DNA of 6,027 nt from Gammaproteobacteria bacterium. Lineage in GTDB: Bacteria > Pseudomonadota > Gammaproteobacteria > S012-40. Of the stretch, positions 1 through 5,517 are shown one piece after another. Numbering within the stretch: the stretch's first letter is position 1; each line of letters starts with the position of its first letter. The stretch lies in contig JAOUPJ010000224.1 in assembly GCA_029879945.1 (NCBI GenBank), positions 1 through 6,027 of the forward strand, in the 5' to 3' direction. The position numbers and the translations under genes are program-made. The notes under the pieces were generated by a model, which had not been told where the DNA came from, did not search any database, and was given only the letters and a program-made list of their open reading frames with translations.

Positions 1-595
1 CCAGAAAAAACCACGTTATTATGTACAAAGGTACCGCCAGTGCCAGGGCGCCCGTCGTTAAATTCAGGGCTGGGATATCCTTGGTATAGCGCTTCGCATA
101 AACTGTGCTGATAGAATGAATCAATACAGAGGCCAGCACCGATACGATGCCATAAACTGCATGTTCTGCCACCGCAAGTGAATCCCAAAATATGAACACC
201 AATCCAGTCGCCCCTAGAATCATTCCGGTGACCTTCGGCATGGTGAAACTGTTTTCCTGCAAGACCCACGCGGCAAATAGGGCCGTTGCAAAAGGAGTAA
301 AACCAAACAACACGGACACCAGTCCGGTTGGGATGAATTGCGCACCCCAATAGACACAGATCATAGCAAAATAAGCCCCTGCCCCAGCTGCGCTGTAGGC
401 GGCAAATGCCGTTCTATTCAACTGGAATTTTTGACGAAATAGCACAAGTAAAGCTGCACAAACAGAAACGCTTATAATCATACGTGCGGCAACGCCAAAA
501 ATGAAAGTCGTGTTGGCATCCATACTCCACTTGATGGCAAGCGGAGTGGTAGACCAAATCAAAATCACGCTGAGGTAAGCCAATATTACGGCCAT
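1..595 (-). CDS. EamA/DMT-family membrane transporter, C-terminus beyond window edge
   Basis: Member of the drug/metabolite transporter superfamily (EamA family), inner-membrane carriers of about 290 residues and ten TM helices that mostly move amino acids or other small metabolites; the substrate cannot be read from sequence. The first 198 residues are present and open to the window edge. The protein starts MAVILAYLSVILIWSTTPLA, typical of EamA helix 1, and helix-like stretches follow at about 34-53, 66-83, 89-111, 122-138 and 147-165. The segment around residues 84-105 (WGAQFIPTGLVSVLFGFTPF) is typical of the end of the first EamA repeat, and the second repeat begins near residue 147. The start is the ATG at 595, with AAGGAAG (601-607) five bases upstream. 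It lies 18 nt after the small gene at 614-880 and very probably shares its transcript, and hence the attenuator at 917-1057. Family call is firm; the gene is incomplete here. Confidence 0.9.
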   Translation of the reverse strand, partial: MAVILAYLSVILIWSTTPLAIKWSMDANTTFIFGVAARMIISVSVCAALLVLFRQKFQLNRTAFAAYSAAGAGAYFAMICVYWGAQFIPTGLVSVLFGFTPFATALFAAWVLQENSFTMPKVTGMILGATGLVFIFWDSLAVAEHAVYGIVSVLASVLIHSISTVYAKRYTKDIPALNLTTGALALAVPLYIITWFFL

Positions 596-613
596 TGTTT
601 CTTCCTTTTTTTA

Positions 614-880
614 TTACCGACGATACTCTAAATAGACGAACAAACGTCTGATTCCATAATTTTTTACAAAGGCCAAAGAAACGATGAATACAGATATCAC
701 CATGCTTTGTTCCAAGGGGATAGAAAATCCAAACAGTGGAAACAGCAGGTATTGAATCAAGACAGTCATCACATAGCCAAGCAAAACACTGACCACACTT
801 TCGACTACACTAATTTTTCGGCTCTGACCCGAACGGACTTCAGGCCGAGCGTACATCTGTGGGACATCATCACTTCCCAT
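614..880 (-). CDS. Small two-helix membrane protein, DUF7220-like
   Basis: An 88-residue protein of unknown function. A charged cytoplasmic-like N-terminus (1-25) is followed by a hydrophobic segment at about 27-50 (ending YLLFPLFGFSIPL), a second at about 58-73, and a basic C-terminus (KNYGIRRLF at 73-81, ending EYRR). The pattern QSR, long helix with GY, FPLFG, IPL, second helix, Y-x-x-RR matches what I remember of the DUF7220 family, small proteins found in proteobacteria and some phages; this is from memory, not a search. The ATG at 880 is well supported by AAGGAG at 888-893 seven bases upstream. The stop is 18 nt before the EamA transporter start, so the two are likely co-transcribed. 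The start lies only 30 nt beyond the U-tract of the attenuator/terminator, making this the first structural gene under that control. It could be a transporter accessory subunit or an unrelated membrane protein. Confidence 0.8.
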   Translation of the reverse strand: MGSDDVPQMYARPEVRSGQSRKISVVESVVSVLLGYVMTVLIQYLLFPLFGFSIPLEQSMVISVFIVSLAFVKNYGIRRLFVYLEYRR

Positions 881-916
881 TGCAAGGCTCCTTTATAAGC
901 GTTTGAATTAAAAAAC

Positions 917-950
917 AAAAAAGGCCGCAGTTTTTTGCTGCGGCCTTTTT
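917..950 (-). terminator. Intrinsic terminator, probable attenuator of the downstream two-gene operon
   Basis: Perfect 8-bp GC-rich stem (923-930 with 938-945) with a 7-nt loop (931-937), extended by A:U pairs at the base. Read on the minus strand, the stem is followed by six T, one G and six more T (922-910), an excellent U-tract. The plus-strand T-tract (946-950) is shorter, so the minus direction is preferred, although the element may work both ways. It lies after the leader ORF (stop at 977) and only 17 nt before the Shine-Dalgarno site of the 614-880 gene. No convincing promoter fits between terminator and gene, so it should control, not merely end, transcription. Confidence 0.88.
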
Positions 951-976
951 GTGAATTCTATTGTCCTAGAAAACTT

Positions 977-1057
977 TTAAGACACGCAGCCTCCCCCTGG
1001 GCGCCATGCGGTCACCAGGCGAATGGAAATGGACATTGCGTGTTTAAATTGTTTCAT
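977..1057 (-). CDS. Putative 26-codon leader peptide of attenuator
   Basis: Short ORF of 26 codons plus TAA, starting MKQFKHAM and ending TAWRPGGGCVS. It lies between a good promoter and the intrinsic terminator ahead of the 614-880/EamA operon, and it overlaps regions 1 and 2 of the proposed attenuator. The composition is not that of a known biosynthetic-operon leader (no run of one regulated amino acid), but it has a single Trp followed by Arg-Pro and three Gly codons (GGG GGA GGC), which could slow ribosomes. The predicted transcription start is within a base or two of the ATG, so it would be translated without a leader or nearly so; no Shine-Dalgarno site is visible. Met8 (1036-1034) is an alternative start, also without one. 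I do not recognise the peptide. Starvation stalling would require a pause no later than about Trp18/Arg19 to leave region 2 free; nascent-peptide sensing is the alternative. Confidence 0.5.
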   Translation of the reverse strand: MKQFKHAMSISIRLVTAWRPGGGCVS

Positions 1058-1064
1058 AGCGTTC

Positions 1065-1093
1065 AGTGTGGCAGTAGAAATTTAATTCGTCAA
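1065..1093 (-). promoter_or_regulatory. Sigma70-like promoter of leader/small-protein/EamA operon
   Basis: TTGACG (1093-1088) is a 5/6 match to the -35 consensus, followed by a 17-bp spacer and CACACT (1070-1065), a weak 3/6 -10 that retains the key second A and final T. Predicted transcription start is near 1058, at the leader ATG. An overlapping alternative is TTTCAA (about 1105) with TAAATT (17 bp), which would give a longer untranslated leader. It lies in the 54 nt between the stop of the GlcG-like gene (1112) and the leader ORF. Confidence 0.55.
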
Positions 1094-1111
1094 GATTTTA
1101 ATTGAAAGTTT

Positions 1112-1657
1112 TTACTCTGCCAATTCTAGATCATCTTGAATGGTAGCCAAGCCGGCTCTCGCACAAGCCCCGTCTATACTATTTTTTTCTGACTGGCCTG
1201 GAGGAGCGCCCGAGACACCAATCCCTCCCATAAGTTGGCCTTGGGCTTGAATCATAACACCTCCGCCAACGAGTAACGCGCCCGGATTATGTTGGACTTG
1301 GTTAGGGATAGTCTTCTTTTGAAGAAACTCGGCCAGGTCTCCTGTGTTCTGCCTAAAGCTATTGGCTGTCCAGGCCTTTCGAATTGCCGTTTCCGGAGTA
1401 TGGGGGCCAGCAAATTGATCACGAAGGAGCGCCTGAAGATTTCCTCCCCGGTCCACTACCGCCACCGCCACAGAGTATCCCTTTTTTCGGCAGTCCTTGA
1501 GAGCCCCCCAGGCAGCTTTAGATGCACTTTCTACAGAAAGAGTTTTGAATTTATACACCAATGGGTCGTCTTCTGCGTATGAAATGCTAAAAGGCAACGA
1601 GACAAAAAATACGGCAGCTACAATTTTTCGGTATATCACTCGCGCTAAGTGTTTCAT
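1112..1657 (-). CDS. Secreted GlcG/HbpS-family (DUF336) protein
   Basis: A 181-residue exported protein of the GlcG/HbpS family (PF03928), small alpha/beta proteins of which some bind haem and others sit beside glycolate, diol or alcohol oxidation genes; the exact role here is unknown. Residues 1-29 form a signal peptide (MKHLARVIYRK, hydrophobic core VAAVFFVSLPF, cleavage after SYA). The mature part shows the family landmarks: AWGALKDCRKKGYSVAVAVVDRGGNLQA, then a TPETAIRKAWTA helix, an NPGALLVGGG strand-turn and QLMGGIGVSGAPP near the end. I chose the ATG at 1657, with GGAG at 1673-1670 (12 nt, a long spacing), rather than an in-frame TTG at 1675, because the TTG overlaps that GGAG and would lengthen the signal peptide pointlessly. 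It has its own promoter and no clear terminator before the next promoter, so read-through would be stopped at 917-950. Confidence 0.87.
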   Translation of the reverse strand: MKHLARVIYRKIVAAVFFVSLPFSISYAEDDPLVYKFKTLSVESASKAAWGALKDCRKKGYSVAVAVVDRGGNLQALLRDQFAGPHTPETAIRKAWTANSFRQNTGDLAEFLQKKTIPNQVQHNPGALLVGGGVMIQAQGQLMGGIGVSGAPPGQSEKNSIDGACARAGLATIQDDLELAE

Positions 1658-1890
1658 TTTTTGCGGTAACTCCAATTGGACATATTTAAAGACGAACTTT
1701 CTTCTTAATAGCAGAAAAGCGTTTTGTCTACAAGCAATAAAAGTATGTTGTAGCGGCTTGATGACTTGCTCCTTATGATTCGCCTTTAGTTGTCTGAGGA
1801 AAGGGGTCCACCTAACGACAAATGCCGTTTATACAGATTTAATTAATGGTAAACTAATTATGAGACTATGACAGCATGCTTTTTTCTTGT
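1658..1890. other. Intergenic region between hybrid kinase and GlcG-like gene
   Basis: This 233-nt stretch holds the promoter at 1705-1733. Further upstream there is a TATAAA box (minus strand, 1833-1828) with no good -35, and an AT-rich dyad TAATTA-N9-TAATTA (1840-1845 and 1855-1860) that could be an operator or chance in AT-rich DNA. No convincing terminator follows the kinase stop at 1891, and no small gene with a start codon was found. The frame upstream of the GlcG-like ATG stays open back to about 1830 but offers no credible start. Confidence 0.4.
1705..1733 (-). promoter_or_regulatory. Extended -10 promoter of GlcG-like gene
   Basis: TTGTAG (1733-1728), 17-bp spacer, TATTAA (1710-1705) preceded by TGC, giving the extended -10 form TGnTATTAA. 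Predicted start near 1698 leaves about 40 nt of untranslated leader before the ATG at 1657. Confidence 0.5.
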
Positions 1891-4497
1891 TTACTGCTTT
1901 TGTATGCCGGCAGCCATACGATCAGAAAGTATTTTCAATTCTTCAAGATTTTCTGGAAAACTATCCCAAATGCTCTCTGAAGCCAGCTTCTCCATTGCTT
2001 CTGCTATTGTTTGCATTTCAGAAAAACCATAATTGCCACTCACGGCCTTAAACTGATGCAGAAAATCTAAAAGATTCTCAACATCTTTTTTCTTATAATA
2101 GTTATGCAGATCTTCTAGTTTACTCGGTAAAGAATGTACGAACCTTACAACCATTTCGTAAAGTTCGGGATCAGAGCACTCTAGTTCAGACAATATTGGA
2201 ACTAACTGCTCACCCGATGCATTGCTTGTGTCATTATTACTTACCTCCAATATGTTTTTAGTAAGATACCTGTCAAATACTTTGTAAACACTTTTCCACT
2301 CTATAGGCTTGGTCAGAAAGTCGTCACATCCCGCTGTTTCCGATTTGAGTTGATCTTCCCTTGTCGCATTCGCAGTTAAAAAAACGATTGGCGCGGTGTA
2401 TCCTTGTTCACGTAGTTTCTTTGTTGCGTCGAGACCATTGAGTTCAGGCATTTGGTTATCCATGAGAATCAGATCAAACTGTCCAGACAAAGCTAAATCT
2501 ACAGCCTCTTTCCCATTATTGGCGATAGTAGTTTTTATACCCAGGCGGCGAAGTTTAAGCCCGATAAATCGCTGGTTGTCTGCATTGTCTTCTGCTAGAA
2601 GAACTTTTCCTCTATATACGCGGTGTTCCTGGGTTGATTTGATATCTCGTTCTGCTTGAGGGATCGGTGTTTCGCGCAGGAATCTGGTAGCTCCAGTAGT
2701 TCCAGCTTTTATAGTAGCTGTAAACACACTGCCTACTCCGAATTCACTTTCAACAGAAATGTCACCGCCCAACATAACCGCAAGATTTCTTGAAAGACTC
2801 AAGCCTAAGCCTGTGCCTCCATACTTTCTTGTGGTTGTTGAATCCGCTTGTGAAAATGCGTTAAAAATCCTGCCGATCTGGCTACTATTAAGCCCTATAC
2901 CACTATCTAATACTGAAAATATCATGTCATCATAGTGATCGTCATAACTGACTCTCAGTTCTACACCGCCTATTTCAGTAAATTTGACGGCATTATTGCA
3001 AAGATTTATGAGTATTTGCTTTAGTCTGACAGGGTCGGTAACAATCACCTCTGGTATTGGATACTTGTAGTTTACACTAAATAGAAGACCCTTTTCCTGC
3101 GCAAGTATTTCTATCATCGGAATGATTTCGTTTATTAGCTCAATAAGTGGTACATCAATTTGCTCTATTTCTAACTTTGATGCCTCTATCTTTGAAAGAT
3201 CTAAAATATTGCTAATTATCGATTGCAAATGTTTTCCACTGCGAATGATCGTCATTGTCGCATCTAGTCTTTCTGATTCAGATTGGTCTTTTTCTAGCAA
3301 TGATTCAGCGAAGCCAATAATTGCCGTCAGTGGCGTACGAATTTCATGAGACATATTTGCGAGAAAGGCGCTTTTTGATTGGTTTGCAGATTCAGCCTGT
3401 AGCCTATTTTGCTCTGCCGTATTCGCCTGTTCCAAGGCTCTCTTTCTTTCAGTGATATCGCTGGCGTAAGCATGGACGATTTCTTGGTTGGCGACAGGAG
3501 CAAATGTCCATAACAAGCTCATCTGCTCGATTTTTGATTCTAGCCCGTATAGTGTTTTTCCTAGCACGAAACAGTCGTGATAAATTCGATCGAGATCTTG
3601 TGGTAGCAGTTTTTCAAATTCTTCCTCCTTTAAATTGAACCAATGCATAATTTTTTTGCCATGAGGATTAAGGTACTCCAATTTGCGCTGGTAGTTGACA
3701 GACAAAACAATATTTGGATTCATTTCTGGAAATGCAGCCAAGCGCTCTAAATTAATAACTGCTTTGTTAATTTGCGATGCTTGATCACTTAATTTTTTGG
3801 ATGCCCTATTGAGGGCTTCACCTAGCTTTTTAAACTCCACGGAACTCTGGTCCACATCAATATTGCGCCCCAAATTCATCTCTAGTCCATCGGCAAACTC
3901 AGTGTACTTTTCTATAGCTACAGCCGGTTTTCGAAGAAAATATACCAGGATGAATGACACGATGGACAAAATTGCCATTCCATAAATGAAATTTTCAATT
4001 AAGTATTTGTTTGTTACTCGTGTAATAACCTCCAAACCAAACTCCACTCTCACCCAACCTACTACTTTTCCTAGGAGCATTGGATGCCATATTGTTATTT
4101 TCGATTCTTCTCTAAGTACGATTGGTTTTTTTCCGGCGGGCACTGTTATTGGTTCTTGTCCGTACAATGGCAAAGAACCTTTACCCGGTTCAGTCTTTAT
4201 TGTGCTGAGAATTTTGCCTTCAGCATCAGCAACTGTTATAAGCCGAACACCTTCGAATTGAGCGGAACGAAGAAGCATTAGTTCAATGGATGTAAAATCC
4301 CTAGCAAGAACATGGTCAGCCCCGGTTGCCGCCAAATTACTGGTGAGCGCTAAGGCTTGAGACTCAAGGCTTGTTGCGATTCGGTCAGTCTCTGTATTGA
4401 TTGAGTGAGCGGTAAATATCGCCATCGCAATGGCAAGAAAGAGTGAAAACAGGAATACTAACGTTGTTTTAAAATGTCTAGGTTTTACTTTTACCAT
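1891..4497 (-). CDS. Hybrid sensor histidine kinase with REC and HPt domains
   Basis: An 868-residue inner-membrane phosphorelay kinase. In order: TM1 (about 10-31); periplasmic sensor region (about 32-168, resembling CHASE8-type sensors); TM2 (about 168-188); HAMP (about 189-238); PAS (about 250-348, ending ASDITERK); HisKA with H-box NMSHEIRTP, phosphoacceptor His384; HATPase with N-box around N498-N502, G1 DSGIG (531-535) and G2 GGTGLGLS (560-567); REC (about 630-745) with acidic pair E636/D637, acceptor Asp680, T708 and K730; C-terminal HPt with HQFKAVSGNYGF, His814. All catalytic residues are intact, so a full His-Asp-His relay should work. The next step, a response regulator, is not in the window. 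The gene starts 25 nt after the stop of the PhnD-like gene and has no clear Shine-Dalgarno site, suggesting translational coupling. The binding protein is its likely periplasmic partner. The signal is unknown. Confidence 0.93.
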   Translation of the reverse strand: MVKVKPRHFKTTLVFLFSLFLAIAMAIFTAHSINTETDRIATSLESQALALTSNLAATGADHVLARDFTSIELMLLRSAQFEGVRLITVADAEGKILSTIKTEPGKGSLPLYGQEPITVPAGKKPIVLREESKITIWHPMLLGKVVGWVRVEFGLEVITRVTNKYLIENFIYGMAILSIVSFILVYFLRKPAVAIEKYTEFADGLEMNLGRNIDVDQSSVEFKKLGEALNRASKKLSDQASQINKAVINLERLAAFPEMNPNIVLSVNYQRKLEYLNPHGKKIMHWFNLKEEEFEKLLPQDLDRIYHDCFVLGKTLYGLESKIEQMSLLWTFAPVANQEIVHAYASDITERKRALEQANTAEQNRLQAESANQSKSAFLANMSHEIRTPLTAIIGFAESLLEKDQSESERLDATMTIIRSGKHLQSIISNILDLSKIEASKLEIEQIDVPLIELINEIIPMIEILAQEKGLLFSVNYKYPIPEVIVTDPVRLKQILINLCNNAVKFTEIGGVELRVSYDDHYDDMIFSVLDSGIGLNSSQIGRIFNAFSQADSTTTRKYGGTGLGLSLSRNLAVMLGGDISVESEFGVGSVFTATIKAGTTGATRFLRETPIPQAERDIKSTQEHRVYRGKVLLAEDNADNQRFIGLKLRRLGIKTTIANNGKEAVDLALSGQFDLILMDNQMPELNGLDATKKLREQGYTAPIVFLTANATREDQLKSETAGCDDFLTKPIEWKSVYKVFDRYLTKNILEVSNNDTSNASGEQLVPILSELECSDPELYEMVVRFVHSLPSKLEDLHNYYKKKDVENLLDFLHQFKAVSGNYGFSEMQTIAEAMEKLASESIWDSFPENLEELKILSDRMAAGIQKQ

Positions 4498-4522
4498 GAG
4501 TAAACTGCATTGGAATTATCTA

Positions 4523-5364
4523 TCAATTATCGCTTTTTGTAAACGGTAAGGTAAGCTTTCTGACTACATCATAGTCTTTGTTCGTTACCGCCTGGAAACC
4601 ACTATATTTAGACGATAAGGCCTGAATAACGGGCTTGTGTTTCGGATTTGATGAATCAAGCTTTAAAAATGCCTTTTTCAATTGAGTTACCGTTTCAGAA
4701 TCTAACATTTTTCTTGCCGCAATATTATACGGAGGTAACTGGGGCGTGCTGTAAACAATTCTTATCCCTCTTTTTTCCCATTTATAGGCCTTCGTGTCTT
4801 TTAGTATTCCGGCATCATACTCTTTGTTTAATACAGCCCTCACAATATTGTCGTAATGCCCGAGAAAGTCATATTTGCCAGTTTTTCCAAGGGAACACCG
4901 GCTCCCAATACGGCAGCTCTCTGCAGTAGAGCTGCTTTGTCTCCGAAGGCAAACGAGCGGCCAAATAGATCAGAAGGATTTTTGATATCACTGTCTTCCC
5001 TAACAACAATCATCAGTTGGAATGAACCTTTATTCTGTGTCACCGTTTTAGCAATCAACTGGGTATTTCCGGCCTCGTGTGAGCGAATATAAGCGACAGG
5101 CGTAAGATAAGCAAAATCCACTTCTCCACTCGAAACTTTTTTTATTGCATCCTTCATGTTGGGTGACAAATCCAACACGACCTCTCGGTTAAGCTCTTTA
5201 CTTAAATAAGTCGTAAGTGGTGTAAGTCGCTTATGCATAACAGCAGGAATATCCATAGCCACCGAACCAAAACGGAGTGCTTTCTTTTGTTCTGAAGCTA
5301 CAGAAAATGGAATAAGACTAAGAACGAGTCCTAAAATCGTCACTATTTTTGCCGATTCAAACAT
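4523..5364 (-). pseudogene. PhnD-like periplasmic binding protein, interrupted by a one-base frameshift
   Basis: Encodes a phosphate/phosphonate (PhnD)-type substrate-binding protein in two frames. Frame one (5364-4840, 174 codons) has a signal peptide (MFESAKIVTILGLVLSLIPF, cleavage after SVA, residue 23), then LRFGSVAMDIP, VDFAYLTPVAYI and DLFGRSFAFGDKAALLQ, all family-like, and runs into ITTIL and a stop. Frame two carries the expected continuation GHYDNIVRAVLNKEYDAG, then PPYNIAARKML to the end (stop at 4523). Adding one G to the GGG at 4861-4859 joins them at FSG-HYDN and gives a normal 280-residue protein. The in-frame GTG at 4843 is an internal Val, not a start. A canonical slippery heptamer is not seen, so programmed frameshifting is unlikely; recent mutation or a homopolymer sequencing error fits best. 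As written, the protein loses its second lobe. First gene of an operon with the hybrid kinase, so a sensing role is more likely than uptake; no ABC permease or ATPase is present. Confidence 0.85.
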
Positions 5365-5517
5365 GCGCCACCCGATTAAGAAATAGTATCTGTCGGATAT
5401 TTATCGGCAATTAGTCTGCTTTGCTTAGTGTAGGACCCATTTGTTTACGCTGAATTGTTACACCAGTAGCTCTTTCAAATCGACATGCACCTGCTTAAAA
5501 TCAGAGCCTGTTTCGAT
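5365..5517. other. Intergenic region between AEC carrier and PhnD-like gene
   Basis: Contains the promoter at 5383-5410. The part nearest the carrier (5517-5461) stays open in the carrier's own frame for 19 codons after its stop, ending KELLV and TAA at 5460-5458. This is probably chance. No intrinsic terminator is visible after the carrier. Confidence 0.4.
5383..5410 (-). promoter_or_regulatory. Sigma70-like promoter of binding-protein/kinase operon
   Basis: TTGCCG (5410-5405), 16-bp spacer and TACTAT (5388-5383), four of six consensus matches each. Predicted start near 5376 leaves about 12 nt before the ATG at 5364, enough for the weak GGGTGG ribosome site seen there. Confidence 0.45.

Larger units (their letters stand above)
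917..1057 (-). promoter_or_regulatory. Leader RNA with four-region attenuator architecture
   Basis: In minus-strand RNA order, region 1 is ACACGCA (1043-1037) and region 2 is GCTGCGTGT (990-982). Region 3 is the proximal terminator arm GGCCGCAGC (945-937) and region 4 the distal arm CTGCGGCC (930-923). Regions 1 and 2 form a perfect 7-bp helix, regions 2 and 3 a perfect 6-bp GC-rich helix (990-985 with 937-942), and 3 and 4 the terminator. Pairings 1:2 and 2:3 share bases, as do 2:3 and 3:4. Extra small stems occur at 1015-1019 with 996-1000, and TTCTA/TAGAA in the 2-3 spacer. Region 1 lies in leader codons 5-7 and region 2 in the last codons, so ribosome position would select the fold. Pairings are directly visible; regulatory function is inferred. 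Confidence 0.65.

Noticed and set aside
707..898. Plus-strand ORF opposite the small membrane protein gene, and similar plus-strand ORFs opposite the GlcG-like, kinase, PhnD-like and AEC genes
   Set aside because: All are antisense to well-supported genes, with protein sequences lacking recognisable features.
917..950. Hairpin as a plus-strand terminator of an unseen plus-strand gene
   Set aside because: No plus-strand gene ends nearby and the T-tract is shorter on that strand; the minus-strand role fits gene order better.
937..1057. Known riboswitch (guanidine classes, often upstream of small exporters)
   Set aside because: I see none of the conserved motifs I remember for those classes; the ORF plus competing helices explains the region better, although a covariance-model search would settle it.
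1658..1675. TTG start at 1675 for the GlcG-like gene
   Set aside because: The TTG overlaps the GGAG that serves the ATG at 1657, and the ATG gives a standard signal peptide.
4523..4843. Separate 106-codon gene starting with GTG at 4843
   Set aside because: Its sequence is the second lobe of the PhnD-like protein and the family match continues upstream of the GTG to the frameshift point; no ribosome site or promoter precedes it.
4855..4870. Programmed -1 frameshift in the PhnD-like gene
   Set aside because: A -1 slip at TCG/GGC would restore the protein, but there is no X-XXY-YYZ heptamer and this family is not known to use recoding; a lost G is simpler.
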